Shown one piece after another: positions 17,471-29,535 of a stretch of DNA of 64,000 bases. Source of the stretch: Nitrospiraceae bacterium (lineage in GTDB: Bacteria > Nitrospirota > Nitrospiria > Nitrospirales > Nitrospiraceae); contig CAKKRE010000027.1 in the NCBI GenBank assembly GCA_919902505.1, forward strand, positions 1 to 64,000, written 5' to 3'. The notes below the pieces were generated by a model. The model had not been told where the DNA came from. It did no database searches and saw only the letters and a list, made by a program, of their open reading frames with translations. Made by a program: the position numbers and the translations under genes. Every line of letters begins with the position of its first letter. The first letter of the stretch is position 1.

Positions 17471-18811
17471 ATGTGGAATGACGCCCTGGTGTACATTCAG
17501 GAAAAGGTCCCGAAGCAGGTCTTTGAAACCTGGTTCACTCCTGTTGTACTCGACCGGATTGAAGAGACGACGGCGTATCTTGCAGTCCCGAACAAGTTTT
17601 TCGGCGAGTGGTTAGGAGAGCATTACCGCGATCTCCTGGCGGAAGCGGTCTCCGCTGCGCAAGGGGGCGGCCACTTGGACGTGTCCTTTGTCGTCAATAA
17701 CAAGCAGGCTCCTTCCTCGTCGCCCGCTCAACAGGCGAGTGGGCCGGTGGATACAGCCGGGCGCGGGTTCGTCGCGTCTCGATCAAAACGCGGCGTGCAA
17801 TTGAATCCGAAATACACCTTCAAGAGTTTCGTGGTCGGGGCAGGAAACCAGTTCGCCCATGCGGCCTGTATGGCCGTGGCCGAACAACCGGCTAAAGCGT
17901 ACAACCCGCTGTTTCTCTATGGCGGTGTGGGATTGGGAAAAACCCATTTGCTGAATGCGATCGGCAACTACCTGGCCGAGCGGAGCGACCTCCGCATCGC
18001 CTACCTGACGACCGAGCAGTTTACGAACGAGGTCATCAACTCCATTCGGTACGACAAGATGATCGATCTGCGAAAGCGATATCGCAACGTCGATATGTTG
18101 ATGATCGACGACATCCAATTTTTGGCGGGCAAAGAGCGGACGCAGGAAGAGTTCTTTCATACATTCAATACCCTCTACGAAGCCCATAAACAGATCGTCC
18201 TGTCGAGTGACCGCTTTCCGAAGGACATGCCGGATATCGAAGAGCGGCTCCGTTCCCGGTTCGAATGGGGGCTCATTGCCGACCTTCAGCCGCCGGACGT
18301 GGAGACCCGCATCGCCATCTTGCGCAAGAAATCAGAGGACGAACGCATTGCGCTGCCAGAGGATGTGATTCACTTCCTGGCCACCACGATGAAGAACAAC
18401 ATTCGTGAGCTGGAAGGTTCGCTCGTACGGGTCGGGGCCTATTCGTCGCTGACTGGGCAAACGATCACGCTCGATATGGCCAAGAACGTGTTGCGCGATC
18501 TCATCGGGGACAAGAAGAAGATTGTCTCCATCGAAGATATTCAAGAGGCGGTGGGGTCGAAGTATCATTTGAAGATTGCCGATTTGAAATCGCGGCGTCG
18601 GAGCAAAACGCTGGTGCACCCGCGCCAGATCGCCATGTATCTCTGCCGGGAACTCACCGACGCCTCATTTCCTGAAATCGGTCGACAGTTCGGGGGTAAG
18701 GACCATACGACGATTATTCACGCCTGCCGGCAGATCACGAAGGCCAAGGAAGCCGACAGCACCTTGCACACGACGCTGGAAGGCCTGAAAGAACAGATCT
18801 TGAGGGCGTAA
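17471..18811 (+). CDS. dnaA: Chromosomal replication initiator protein DnaA
   Basis: A 446-residue DnaA with the standard four domains. Domain I (about 1-80) contains [14 protein letters not shown] short variable linker follows. The AAA+ ATPase (about 110-330) has Walker [16 protein letters not shown], Walker [11 protein letters not shown] and the sensor region [24 protein letters not shown]. The C-terminal domain IV carries the DnaA-box recognition signature [15 protein letters not shown]. It initiates replication at the boxes just upstream. dnaN follows after 22 bp. Confidence 0.98.
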   Translation: MWNDALVYIQEKVPKQVFETWFTPVVLDRIEETTAYLAVPNKFFGEWLGEHYRDLLAEAVSAAQGGGHLDVSFVVNNKQAPSSSPAQQASGPVDTAGRGFVASRSKRGVQLNPKYTFKSFVVGAGNQFAHAACMAVAEQPAKAYNPLFLYGGVGLGKTHLLNAIGNYLAERSDLRIAYLTTEQFTNEVINSIRYDKMIDLRKRYRNVDMLMIDDIQFLAGKERTQEEFFHTFNTLYEAHKQIVLSSDRFPKDMPDIEERLRSRFEWGLIADLQPPDVETRIAILRKKSEDERIALPEDVIHFLATTMKNNIRELEGSLVRVGAYSSLTGQTITLDMAKNVLRDLIGDKKKIVSIEDIQEAVGSKYHLKIADLKSRRRSKTLVHPRQIAMYLCRELTDASFPEIGRQFGGKDHTTIIHACRQITKAKEADSTLHTTLEGLKEQILRA

Positions 18812-18833
18812 GGCCCGCTGAGGGAGACCGACC

Positions 18834-19964
18834 ATGAAGGTACGCATCGGACGAGAGGAATTGTTGACGGGATTGCAGCGGGTGCAGGGTGTCGTTGAAA
18901 AACGAAACACCATGCCCATCCTCTCGAACATTCTATTGGAAGCCAAACACGACGGCGCGGAAATTGTCGCCACCGATCTCGAGATCGGCATGCGGGGTTT
19001 GTACAAGGCGACGGTCCTCGAAGCCGGCGGCGTGACGATTTCCGCCCGCAAGTTGTACGAGATTATCAAGGAGTTGCCCAGCGGTGAGATCGAGCTGACG
19101 TCCGGCGACAACAACTGGACAACGATCCAGTCGGGAAAGAGCCAGTTCAAGGTGGTCGGCCTTCCGAGCGGCGACTATCCGGCGCTGCCCTCCATCGAAC
19201 GCGAGGGGCTGACGCCGCTGGCCGGGGCGGGTCTGTTGGAATTGATTCGCAAGACGCTGTTTGCCGCGGGCGACAACGATGCGCGATACATCCTGAACGG
19301 CCTGCTCGTGAGCTTGACGACGACTGAAAAGAAAACCACGCTCCTGCGACTGGTCGGCACCGATGGCCATCGCTTGGCCGTGGCGGAGCGGGAAGTCGGG
19401 ACCCCGAATGCGAAGCAGCCGGCCCAGGATATCAAAGCGATCATCCCGAAGAAGGCGGCGCAGGAAATGCGGCGTCTGCTGGAAGAGGGGGGCGACGAGG
19501 AGCCCTTGATCGGGTTCACCAAGAACCTGATGATCTTCCGCAAGAGCGGCCTCCTCCTCACCTCCCGCCTCATGGAGGGGAACTATCCCAACTACCAGCA
19601 GGTGGTGCCGAAAGAGAGCGGCAAGCGCATTGCGGTCAATCGCGGGCTGCTGGAGAGCGCGTTGCGACGGGTGTCGGTGTTGTCGAAAGACAAGGCCAAT
19701 GCCGTGAAGGTCTCGTTTGCCCCCGGCGGCATGACCCTGTTTTCCAGCAATCCGGATTATGGAGAAGCCACGGAAGAATTGGCGGCCCGGTATGAGGGCG
19801 AGGCGCTCAACACAGGATTCAATGCCCGCTACCTCTTGGATGCATTGAGCGTCATGGATGGAGAATCGGTCTCGTTGCAAATGGACACGGCCTTGAGCCC
19901 CTGCCTGATTCAGGAAGCCGAGAGTCCCGGATTCAAATGCGTCGTGATGCCGATCAAAATCTGA
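18834..19964 (+). CDS. dnaN: DNA polymerase III beta subunit (sliding clamp)
   Basis: A 376-residue beta clamp with three clamp-fold domains. The N-terminus (MKVRIGREELLTGLQRVQGVVEKRNTMPILSN) is typical, as are the NWTTIQSGKSQFKVVGLPSGDYP segment of domain 1 and the C-terminus ending ESPGFKCVVMPIKI (the MPI/MPM-like end). It encircles DNA and tethers polymerase and repair enzymes. The 22-bp spacing from dnaA suggests one operon. Confidence 0.98.
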   Translation: MKVRIGREELLTGLQRVQGVVEKRNTMPILSNILLEAKHDGAEIVATDLEIGMRGLYKATVLEAGGVTISARKLYEIIKELPSGEIELTSGDNNWTTIQSGKSQFKVVGLPSGDYPALPSIEREGLTPLAGAGLLELIRKTLFAAGDNDARYILNGLLVSLTTTEKKTTLLRLVGTDGHRLAVAEREVGTPNAKQPAQDIKAIIPKKAAQEMRRLLEEGGDEEPLIGFTKNLMIFRKSGLLLTSRLMEGNYPNYQQVVPKESGKRIAVNRGLLESALRRVSVLSKDKANAVKVSFAPGGMTLFSSNPDYGEATEELAARYEGEALNTGFNARYLLDALSVMDGESVSLQMDTALSPCLIQEAESPGFKCVVMPIKI

Positions 19965-19967
19965 ACT

Positions 19968-20040
19968 GAGCGATCAGCTGTCAGCATGCAGCGATCAGCA
20001 GATCGCCCGCGGGCTGTGAGCTGATGCCTGAAAGCTGAGA
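19968..20040. repeat. GATCAGCTGTCAGC-type intergenic inverted repeat
   Basis: The gap between dnaN and gyrB contains GAGCGATCAGCTGTCAGC on one side and GCTGATGCCTGAAAGCTGAGAGC on the other, an imperfect inverted repeat with internal repetition of GCGATCAGC. It resembles dispersed intergenic repeats found elsewhere in the window but belongs to a distinct sequence family. No ORF is present. Confidence 0.45.
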
Positions 20041-20060
20041 GCAATCGACCAAGGAGTTAG

Positions 20061-22535
<2,475 letters not shown>

Positions 22536-22544
22536 TAAATTCCC

Positions 22545-22629
22545 AAGAGCTTATGGCTGATAGCGAATAGTCCGGAGGGTTCCACGAAGTCTTCCGCCAT
22601 CGGCTATACGCCATATGCCATCAGCTCTT
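22545..22629. repeat. AAGAGC-TATGGC-type intergenic inverted repeat
   Basis: AAGAGCTTATGGCTGATAGC on the left is complemented by GCTATACGCCATATGCCATCAGCTCTT on the right, with imperfect pairing. Related sequence occurs at 63296-63378 and in part at 52643-52735. It occupies nearly the whole gyrB-gyrA gap and could form a long hairpin in the joint transcript. Confidence 0.55.
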
Positions 22630-22642
22630 CTAAGGAGTCGGA

Positions 22643-25105
22643 ATGCCGCCAGATGAACGCCTAGGACAGATTGCGATCGAAGACGAGATGCGCTCGTCGT
22701 ACCTCGATTACGCCATGAGTGTGATCGTCGGTCGCGCGCTCCCCGACGTGCGGGACGGGTTGAAGCCGGTGCACCGCCGCATTCTGCACGGCATGAACGA
22801 AATGGGGCTGGCCGCGAACCGGCCGTACAGAAAGTCGGCCAAGATCGTGGGCGAGATCATGGGTAACTACCATCCCCATGGCGATTCCGCGATTTACGAC
22901 ACCCTCGTACGCATGGCGCAGAATTTCAATATGCGCTACATGCTGGTGGACGGCCAAGGCAACTACGGCTCGATGGACGGTGATGCCGCCGCCGCCATGC
23001 GGTATACCGAAGCCCGGTTGACCAAGCTCGCCGAAGAACTGCTGGCGGATATCGAAAAAGAGACGGTCGATTTCGGCCCCAATTATGATGAGTCCCTTGT
23101 CGAGCCGCTCGTCCTGCCGTCGCGGGTGCCGAATCTGCTGGTCAACGGCGCCGGTGGAATCGCCGTCGGGTATGCGACCAACATTCCCACGCACAATCTG
23201 GGCGAAGTAATCGAGGGACTGCTGCTTTTGCTGGAGAACCCCGACATTACCATCGCGCAGCTGATGAAGAAGATTCCCGGGCCCGACTTCCCGACAGCCG
23301 GATTCATTTACGGCACCTCAGGGATCAAGGATGCCTACGAGACAGGCCGCGGCTTGTTGACCGTTCGCGCGAAGGTGGCGATTGAAACCGATGAACGGAC
23401 CGATCGGGAACGACTGATCATCACCGAAATTCCCTATCAGGTGAACAAGTCGAAGTTGATCGAGAAGATCGCCGATTTGGCGCAGGAGGATCGCGTCACG
23501 GGCATCTCGGATATCCGCGACGAGTCGGATCGCGAGGGTGTGCGTGTCGTCATCGAGCTGAAGCGCAACGAGATTCCGCTCGTGGTGTTGAACAACCTGT
23601 ATAAACACAGCCAGTTGCAGACCACCTTCGGCGTCAACATGCTGGCGCTCGTCAACAACCGGCCGGAGGTGCTGAACCTCAAGCGTATTCTGGAGGCCTT
23701 TGTCGAGCACCGGCGCGAAGTGGTGGTGCGACGCACGGCCTACGACTTGCGGAAGGCGGAAGAACGCGCCCATATCCTCGAAGGCCTCAAGATCGCGCTG
23801 GATAATCTGGATGCCGTGATTGCGCTGATCCGTCGTTCGCAGTCGCCGGATGTGGCGCGCACGGGTTTGATGCAGCAGTTCCGGCTGTCTGAAATTCAAG
23901 CCAATGCCATTCTCGAAATGCGCCTCCAGCGGCTCACGCAACTGGAGCGCGACAAACTCGTGGAAGAGTACCGCGAAGTGTTGAAGACCATCGAGTATCT
24001 GCGCTCGATCCTTGGCAGCGAGGCCCTGGTGCGGAAAATCATCCGCGACGAACTGATCGAAATCAAGGACAAGTATCAGGACGAACGGCGCACGAAGATC
24101 GTCAAGGAAGAGGCCGAGCTGACGCTCGAAGATTTGATCGCCGAAGAAGAAGTCGTCGTGACGATTTCCCATGCCGGGTATATCAAGCGGAACGCCGTCA
24201 CGCTCTATCGGGCGCAACGTCGTGGCGGCAAGGGCAAAATTGCGATGGGCATCAAGGAAGAGGATTTCGTCGAAACCCTCTTTACGGCGTCTACCCACGA
24301 CTCGCTGCTCTTCTTTACCGATGCCGGCAAGGTCTACTGGCTCAAGGTGCATGAAATTCCGGAAGCCAGCCGGGCCGCAAAGGGCAAGGCGCTGGTAAAT
24401 CTCCTCGCGCTGTCGAAGGACGAGAAGGTCACGGCGTCGCTGCCGGTGAAGGAGTTCCGGGCCGATCGCTTTATCATCATGGGGACCAAGCTGGGCGTCA
24501 TCAAGAAGACGGAACTGTCGGCCTACAGCAATCCGCGCCAGGGCGGCATCATCGCGCTCTCGCTCGATGCGGGCGACAAGCTGATCGGTGTGGACCTGAC
24601 CGACGGCCAGCGCGAGATTCTGCTGGGCACGAAGCAGGGCATCACCATCCGGTTCAAGGAAGAAGATGTGCGGTCCATGGGACGGACGGCCCACGGGGTG
24701 CGCGGAATCACCCTTGAGCCCGGCGATGAAGTCATCGGCATGGAGACGATCACACCCGATTCGACCACCGCAATTCTCACCGTGACCGAGGGCGGGTACG
24801 GCAAACGGACACCGGTGAACGAATATCGCGTGCAGGGCCGCGGCGGAAAAGGCATCATCAGCGTCAAGACGACGGAGCGGAACGGGCCGGCTGTGGGATT
24901 CCTCCAGGTTCGCGACGAGGATGAGATCATGTTGATGGCGGCGCAGGGCAAAGTGCTGCGCTGCAAGGTGGACGACATTCGTGAAATCGGGCGCAACACC
25001 CAGGGTGTCCGCCTGCTCGATATGGATGGAGATGAGGATCGCGTGGTCGCCGTCGTGAGACTGGTCGAACGCGAAGAAGGAGTGCCCGAAGAGAGCGAGG
25101 CATGA
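22643..25105 (+). CDS. gyrA: DNA gyrase subunit A
   Basis: An 820-residue GyrA. The catalytic domain contains DYAMSVIVGRALPDVRDGLKPVHRRI, the quinolone-resistance region HPHGDSAIYDTLVRMAQ and the active-site Tyr in MRYTEARL. The Ser and Asp positions where resistance mutations usually occur are the sensitive-type residues. The C-terminal beta-pinwheel (from about residue 500) carries repeated blades such as RRGGKGKIAMGI, NPRQGGIIAL and the GyrA-box-like QGRGGKGIIS. ATG 22643 follows AAGGAG. Confidence 0.98.
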   Translation: MPPDERLGQIAIEDEMRSSYLDYAMSVIVGRALPDVRDGLKPVHRRILHGMNEMGLAANRPYRKSAKIVGEIMGNYHPHGDSAIYDTLVRMAQNFNMRYMLVDGQGNYGSMDGDAAAAMRYTEARLTKLAEELLADIEKETVDFGPNYDESLVEPLVLPSRVPNLLVNGAGGIAVGYATNIPTHNLGEVIEGLLLLLENPDITIAQLMKKIPGPDFPTAGFIYGTSGIKDAYETGRGLLTVRAKVAIETDERTDRERLIITEIPYQVNKSKLIEKIADLAQEDRVTGISDIRDESDREGVRVVIELKRNEIPLVVLNNLYKHSQLQTTFGVNMLALVNNRPEVLNLKRILEAFVEHRREVVVRRTAYDLRKAEERAHILEGLKIALDNLDAVIALIRRSQSPDVARTGLMQQFRLSEIQANAILEMRLQRLTQLERDKLVEEYREVLKTIEYLRSILGSEALVRKIIRDELIEIKDKYQDERRTKIVKEEAELTLEDLIAEEEVVVTISHAGYIKRNAVTLYRAQRRGGKGKIAMGIKEEDFVETLFTASTHDSLLFFTDAGKVYWLKVHEIPEASRAAKGKALVNLLALSKDEKVTASLPVKEFRADRFIIMGTKLGVIKKTELSAYSNPRQGGIIALSLDAGDKLIGVDLTDGQREILLGTKQGITIRFKEEDVRSMGRTAHGVRGITLEPGDEVIGMETITPDSTTAILTVTEGGYGKRTPVNEYRVQGRGGKGIISVKTTERNGPAVGFLQVRDEDEIMLMAAQGKVLRCKVDDIREIGRNTQGVRLLDMDGDEDRVVAVVRLVEREEGVPEESEA

Positions 25106-25145
25106 CTCCGTAGGGCCGCACCGGTTTCAAGCGGCTCATCTCATC

Positions 25146-25766
25146 ATGGTTATGAACCACCCGACTCCGCCATCGGCCGGCGCTCCGACCAGAACTCCGG
25201 CCAAGCGTCCGCTGGACACGGTTGTCAAAATGGCGCTGGGCGTTCTGTTCGGCTCCTTTGCCTTGATCTGGGGCGGGATGTTTCTCAGCCGTCCGGATCG
25301 TTCGATTCCCCCCTATAGCATCGGCTCCCAGGAGCGCACCGTGGTCGCGGTCCATGTGCCGTCCTGGACCAGCGACACCGAAATCGAAACCCTGATCGAG
25401 CGATTCCGGAAAGTCGGCTCAGAAAGCCGGAACTTCGGCAGCATGAAGATCCAGCCCACCACACTGGATGACCCCAAGGGGCGTTATCAGCACATTGCGA
25501 TTTACATCTTCACTGATGAAAGCTGGACGGAGCCGGAAGTGCTGCATCAGTACGTCGCCGGCGAAGACGCGAAGGTGCGGGATGGGTTTGAAGGGTCCGT
25601 GCGCGGATATTACCGGCTCGATGGACAGGAAGAGGAAGGCCGCATCGGGGCCGTTCGCAGAGGAAAAGACAGTGCGGCCACCGCGGCCTACTCCCGGCAG
25701 TTGTTTAAGGGGACCGTCGTGCGGAACGCGGCGGTGTCTCCGGCTGACTCAACGCCTGCGCCATGA
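25146..25766 (+). CDS. Single-pass membrane protein of unknown function
   Basis: A 206-residue protein with a Pro/Thr-rich cytoplasmic N-terminus, one membrane helix (about residues 29-47, MALGVLFGSFALIWGGMFL) and a mostly soluble C-terminal domain. That domain contains VVAVHVPSWTSDTEIETLIERFR and YQHIAIYIFTDESWTEPEVL. I recognise no family. ATG 25146 and ATG 25152 are both possible starts. It lies 40 bp after gyrA. Its last 62 bp overlap, tail to tail, the end of the DciA-like gene on the opposite strand. Confidence 0.6.
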   Translation: MVMNHPTPPSAGAPTRTPAKRPLDTVVKMALGVLFGSFALIWGGMFLSRPDRSIPPYSIGSQERTVVAVHVPSWTSDTEIETLIERFRKVGSESRNFGSMKIQPTTLDDPKGRYQHIAIYIFTDESWTEPEVLHQYVAGEDAKVRDGFEGSVRGYYRLDGQEEEGRIGAVRRGKDSAATAAYSRQLFKGTVVRNAAVSPADSTPAP

Positions 25767-26211
25767 GGGTGACCAGGTGTTCACGCAGGGCTTGGTCCTG
25801 AATGCCCTGAGCGTGGAGCGTGACTTCCCGGAGTAACTGGGGAGACGGTTGAATCGCAAGCGGTCCGGAGTCAGGAGTCGCTTCGGCAATCGATGAATGG
25901 TCTGCGGTGAACTCTCCGATGCGCAAGACGATTTCCGTCACCAATGGCTGGCCCGCCATTGCATTGACCTTCTCCAGCAGGACCGGCTTGAGGAAGGTGA
26001 GTTGCTGTAGCCACACCGAATTGTGCACCAGGACGTAGAGTTTCTTGAACCGGATGTGATCGGGGCGCGTGTGGGCCGCGATCGGCTCGCCCACGATGTC
26101 GGGCCACTGGCGCCGCAGACGCGCTTCGAACAGTTTACTCTCCAGGCCCAGCCTGTGGGCGACACCGGCCAAGATCGAGCCGAAGGAATCGAGTCTGCTC
26201 TGTCCACGCAT
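25705..26211 (-). CDS. dciA: DUF721 / DciA-like protein
   Basis: A 168-residue protein whose N-terminal half matches DUF721/DciA: DSFGSILAGVAHRLGLESKLFEARLRRQWPDIVG, then AAHTRPDHIRFKKLYVLVHNSVWLQQLTFLKPVLLEKVN. DciA is the ancestral loader or operator of the replicative helicase DnaB where DnaC/DnaI are absent, and placement beside the replication block fits. Its start is ATG 26211 (MRGQSRLDS); further in-frame upstream codons encode unrelated residues that run into the smpB start. It is divergent from smpB (52 bp apart) and convergent-overlapping with the preceding plus-strand gene. Confidence 0.8.
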   Translation of the reverse strand: MRGQSRLDSFGSILAGVAHRLGLESKLFEARLRRQWPDIVGEPIAAHTRPDHIRFKKLYVLVHNSVWLQQLTFLKPVLLEKVNAMAGQPLVTEIVLRIGEFTADHSSIAEATPDSGPLAIQPSPQLLREVTLHAQGIQDQALREHLVTLMAQALSQPETPPRSARRSP

Positions 26212-26263
26212 GGTGCTATGATAACAAAATCTGCCAGAGGGAAATAGCTCGCGCCGGCATGAG

Positions 26264-26743
26264 ATGACGAACACGCACGACAAAGAAGACCAGTACAAAG
26301 TCGTCGCCACCAATCGCAAGGCGTATCACGACTACTTCATCGAAGAGAAGTTCGAAGCCGGGGTCATCCTGCGGGGGACTGAGGTGAAGTCGTTGCGGGA
26401 AGGTCGCGTGAACCTCCAGGATAGTTATGCCTCGGTGGATGACGGCGAGGTCTATTTGCAGCATTGTCACATCAGCCCCTACTCGCACGGCAATCTGATG
26501 AATCACGACCCGCTCCGCAAGCGAAAGCTGCTGTTGCATCGCAAAGAAATCAACAAGCTGATCGGGAAAACCCAGCTGAAGGGCCTCACGCTCGTCCCCT
26601 TGCGCATCTACTTTTCGAAGCGCGGCCACGCCAAAGTGGAGTTAGCCTTGGCGAAGGGCAAGAAGCAATACGATCGCCGCGAATCCATCAAAGCCCGTGA
26701 GGCCGGTCGGGAAGTGGAGCGCGCGATCAAGCAAAGGAAATAA
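26264..26743 (+). CDS. smpB: SsrA-binding protein SmpB
   Basis: A 159-residue SmpB. It has the typical [40 protein letters not shown] start, the internal [11 protein letters not shown] motif, [15 protein letters not shown], and the C-terminal basic tail ([17 protein letters not shown]) that enters the empty mRNA channel. SmpB delivers tmRNA to stalled ribosomes. The tmRNA gene itself is 22 kb away in this window (48771-49124). Length is normal. Confidence 0.97.
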   Translation: MTNTHDKEDQYKVVATNRKAYHDYFIEEKFEAGVILRGTEVKSLREGRVNLQDSYASVDDGEVYLQHCHISPYSHGNLMNHDPLRKRKLLLHRKEINKLIGKTQLKGLTLVPLRIYFSKRGHAKVELALAKGKKQYDRRESIKAREAGREVERAIKQRK

Positions 26744-26948
26744 GCGGCTTCGTCCCTCACACCTGTCTTCCTTCCTCCCTGCCCCAGACGTCCGCGAGGT
26801 CTCGGTTGTTCCTCAGCGTGTTCGCGATGCAATCCCCCGTCCCGGCAGGTCGTTGAGAGGCCTGTGACCCGTCGCATATGTGCCTATAACCACAACTGAC
26901 TGATCTGTAAGAATAGGTGTCCTTCCCGTTGAGGGAGGATATTTGCTC

Positions 26949-26979
26949 TTGACTTAGTTCTAATTAGAACTATTATACT
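26949..26979 (+). promoter_or_regulatory. Promoter with 16-bp palindromic operator before doxX
   Basis: TTGACT (26949-26954) and a TATTATACT -10 region (26971-26979) flank the perfect palindrome AGTTCTAATTAGAACT (26956-26971), which fills the spacer. An operator in that position is the classic arrangement for repression, and its size and symmetry suit a MarR- or HxlR/Rrf2-type dimer. The regulator gene is not in the window. The promoter probably drives the stress cluster starting at doxX. The rest of the 26744-27066 gap shows nothing else recognisable. Confidence 0.65.
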
Positions 26980-27066
26980 GGGGTCGGCCCGTGCGGCTGT
27001 TCGCCGGGCGAGCTGAGCGGTGGGCAGAGTCAGGCGGGCGATGGTCGATCACGGGAGGGTACTGAC

Positions 27067-27513
27067 ATGAAAGCACTATTCAATACAGACGACAGTTGGT
27101 CCGGCCTGATTTTGCGGCTGACCTTGGGGTTGGTAATGCTGCCGCACGGAGCTCAAAAGTTGCTGGGTTGGTTCGGTGGATTCGGGTTCGACGGGACGAT
27201 GGGTTTTTTTACCCAGAAAATGGGACTACCCTGGATCATCGCGTTTCTGGTTATCATGGGGGAGTTTTTCGGCAGCCTGGGGTTGCTCGCCGGCCTGTTG
27301 ACGCGATTCACCGCCGCCAGCTTCATTGTGATCATGCTGGGAGCCATTCTGACGGTGCATCTGCCGGTCGGGTTTTTCATGAATTGGTTTGGGCAACAAC
27401 AGGGAGAGGGCTATGAGTACCATCTCCTAGTGATCGGGCTGGCTGCCGCGTTGCTGGTGACGGGAGCCGGTCGATGGTCGATGGATCGGGTCGTGGCGGA
27501 ACGAGTCGCCTAA
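27067..27513 (+). CDS. DoxX family membrane protein
   Basis: A 148-residue integral membrane protein with four predicted helices. The DoxX pattern is visible: LILRLTLGLVMLPHGAQKLLGWFGGFGFDGTMGFF, then PWIIAFLVIMGEFFGSLGLLAGLLTRFTAA. DoxX-like proteins recur in thiol- and quinone-stress regulons, although their activity is poorly defined. It is the first gene behind the palindromic promoter, and the NmrA-like gene follows after 21 bp. Confidence 0.88.
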   Translation: MKALFNTDDSWSGLILRLTLGLVMLPHGAQKLLGWFGGFGFDGTMGFFTQKMGLPWIIAFLVIMGEFFGSLGLLAGLLTRFTAASFIVIMLGAILTVHLPVGFFMNWFGQQQGEGYEYHLLVIGLAAALLVTGAGRWSMDRVVAERVA

Positions 27514-27534
27514 GGCAGGAAAGGAGACCGAAAG

Positions 27535-28392
27535 ATGTACGTCGTATTGGGAGCTACAGGACATACGGGAGCCGTGGTCGCAGAGACGCTGCTCGCTGGC
27601 AAACAACCGGTGCGTGTGGTGGTTCGTTCGGCCGACAAGGGGGCAGCCTGGAAAGTAAAGGGAGCCCAGGTGGCCGTCGCCTCGCTGGATGATGTGCCTG
27701 CCTTGACGAAGGCCTTGCAAGGAGCCTTGGGTGTCTACATGCTGGTTCCGCCGAACTATGGAGCGACGGCCTGGCTCGCGGAGCAGCGGCAGCGGGTGGA
27801 TCGCGCGGCGGAAGCCGTGAAAGCCAGCGGGATTTCGCACGTCGTGTTCCTGTCGTCCGTCGGCGGCCAGATACCGGATGGCACCGGCCCTATACGTGCC
27901 GTCCGATACGGTGAGCAAATATTGAGTGCGGTGGCTCGTAATCTGACTGTCTTGCGCCCCTGTTATTTCATGGAAAACTGGGCGCCTGGTATCGGGATGG
28001 CAAAGGGCCAGGGTCTGCTGCCCACATTCATTGCGCCGCAGGCAAAGGTGCCGATGATTGCGACCGGGGATATCGGCCGTGTGGCAGCGGAGCGGTTGAT
28101 GGCCGGCGGAAGGGGCCACACGGTGGTGGAGCTTGCGGGCCCGGAGGAGTACAGTCCGGAACAGGTAGCCGAGGCGCTCGGCCGGATTCTTGGGCGGGCG
28201 GTCGTCACGCAACCGGCGCCGCTCAGCGCTGTGGTGCCGACATTGACCTCGTTCGGCTTTTCCGGAGAAGCAGCCCGCTTGTTCGAGGAAATGTACACCG
28301 CGTTCTCAACAGGTGCGATCGGGTATGAACACCCCGCCTCACTGGTGCGAGGGACCATTCCCCTCGCGGAGGCATTGCGCGGAATGGCGTAA
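27535..28392 (+). CDS. NmrA-like NAD(P)-binding protein
   Basis: A 285-residue atypical short-chain dehydrogenase of the NmrA/NAD(P)H-azoreductase type. The dinucleotide-binding motif VLGATGHTGAVVAETLLAG is at the very N-terminus, followed by VRVVVRSADK. The active-site Tyr/Lys pair of classical SDRs is not evident (VVFLSSVGGQIPDGTGPIRAVRYGEQIL). Members act as quinone reductases or as NADP sensors. It is preceded by AAAGGAG and followed by the pirin gene after 14 bp, so it belongs to one operon. Confidence 0.85.
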   Translation: MYVVLGATGHTGAVVAETLLAGKQPVRVVVRSADKGAAWKVKGAQVAVASLDDVPALTKALQGALGVYMLVPPNYGATAWLAEQRQRVDRAAEAVKASGISHVVFLSSVGGQIPDGTGPIRAVRYGEQILSAVARNLTVLRPCYFMENWAPGIGMAKGQGLLPTFIAPQAKVPMIATGDIGRVAAERLMAGGRGHTVVELAGPEEYSPEQVAEALGRILGRAVVTQPAPLSAVVPTLTSFGFSGEAARLFEEMYTAFSTGAIGYEHPASLVRGTIPLAEALRGMA

Positions 28393-28406
28393 GGAAGGCG
28401 GTCGTT

Positions 28407-29291
28407 ATGCGAACAGACACATCCGTTACGAAAGACCTTGTCGGAGTGTATCAGGCTGGGTCCCATCATATGGTCGGGGACGGGTTTCCCGTCCGCAACA
28501 TGATTCCCGGCGCCGGAGTCGAGGAGCAGCTGTCGCCCTTTTTAATGCTCGATTATCTGGGGCCGCACCAGTTCCCGCCGACCGACCGGCAGCTCGGAGT
28601 CGGCGAGCATCCCCATCGAGGCTTTGAGACGGTCACCATCATGTATCACGGCAAGGTGGCGCATCGTGATTCGACCGGCAGCGGCGGCGTCATCGGCCCC
28701 GGTGATGTGCAGTGGATGACGGCGGCCTCGGGTGTCGTGCACGAAGAGTTACATGAGAAGGAATTCGCGAAGCAGGGCGGCCTGTTGGAGGGGATTCAGC
28801 TGTGGGTCAATTTGCCGAAGGCGTTCAAGATGACCGCGCCCCGTTATCAAACGCTGGTCGATGCCGAGATTCCTGCGGTCGAGCTCGATGGAGGAGCCGG
28901 CCGGGTGCGAGTGATCGCCGGAGAGTTTCGCGCGGTGAAAGGTCCGGCAAAGACGTTCAGTCCGGTCCACCTCTACGACCTGCGGTTGAAGGCGGGCCAC
29001 CGGACTGAACTCAACTTGCCCGAGGGATGTAATTCGTCCCTGTTCGTGCTGCACGGACAGGTCGTCGTGAACGGGTCGCAGGCGGTGCAGGAAGTTGAAA
29101 TCGCGCTGTTCGGTCAGCGAGGAGAGCGGGTCGTCGTGGAAGCGAAGCAGGATGCGACCATGCTCGTGCTGAGTGGTGAACCGATTGCCGAGCCGATCGC
29201 CCGGTACGGTCCGTTCGTGATGAACCAGCGCGACGAAATTATTCAGGCCGTGCACGACTACCAGGCGGGAAAGATGGGACATTTGTCCTAG
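28407..29291 (+). CDS. Pirin family protein
   Basis: A 294-residue bicupin of the pirin family. The metal-binding N-terminal cupin has GVGEHPHRGFETVTIMYHGKVAHRDSTG (the HPHRGFE signature with its His residues and Glu) and GDVQWMTAASGVVHEE. The C-terminal cupin begins around residue 175. Some bacterial pirins are quercetin dioxygenases and others redox-dependent regulators; which applies here is unclear. The TAG stop (29289-29291) forms part of the CTAG that begins the adjacent repeat element. Confidence 0.93.
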   Translation: MRTDTSVTKDLVGVYQAGSHHMVGDGFPVRNMIPGAGVEEQLSPFLMLDYLGPHQFPPTDRQLGVGEHPHRGFETVTIMYHGKVAHRDSTGSGGVIGPGDVQWMTAASGVVHEELHEKEFAKQGGLLEGIQLWVNLPKAFKMTAPRYQTLVDAEIPAVELDGGAGRVRVIAGEFRAVKGPAKTFSPVHLYDLRLKAGHRTELNLPEGCNSSLFVLHGQVVVNGSQAVQEVEIALFGQRGERVVVEAKQDATMLVLSGEPIAEPIARYGPFVMNQRDEIIQAVHDYQAGKMGHLS

Positions 29292-29468
29292 CCCGGACTA
29301 TTCATGAATCCCTGCTCCGGCGTCCGATCCTTTCGCCCGGCGGGGTTGTTCTCGTTCGGCCTCCTCGACGGACTGCACGTACGCCTGCGTCGGTCTTACG
29401 TGCGAGAAACCCCGGCGGGCTTCCGTCTCGAACGCCTCGCGACGGCATTCATGAACAATCCTGGCTAA
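29288..29468. repeat. TATTCATGA inverted-repeat element, family A
   Basis: The element begins CTAGCCCGGACTATTCATGA and ends TCATGAACAATCCTGGCTAA, so the termini are inverted repeats flanked by CTAG and CTAA. The interior (CCTGCTCCGGCGTCCGAT, then TCTCGAACGCCTCGCGACGG) is nearly identical to the copies at 41301-41481 (reverse) and 57642-57822. It has no ORF of its own and fits a non-autonomous miniature transposon. Confidence 0.8.
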
Positions 29469-29535
29469 CCAGTCGTTCGTCGCTCGTGAAGCGTATGTCG
29501 TCTACGGACTGATCGGTGTCGGAAGGGACGTTCAC

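Noticed and set aside
23318-24694. 458-codon minus-strand open frame inside gyrA
   Set aside because: Antisense shadow of gyrA without motifs or ribosome site.
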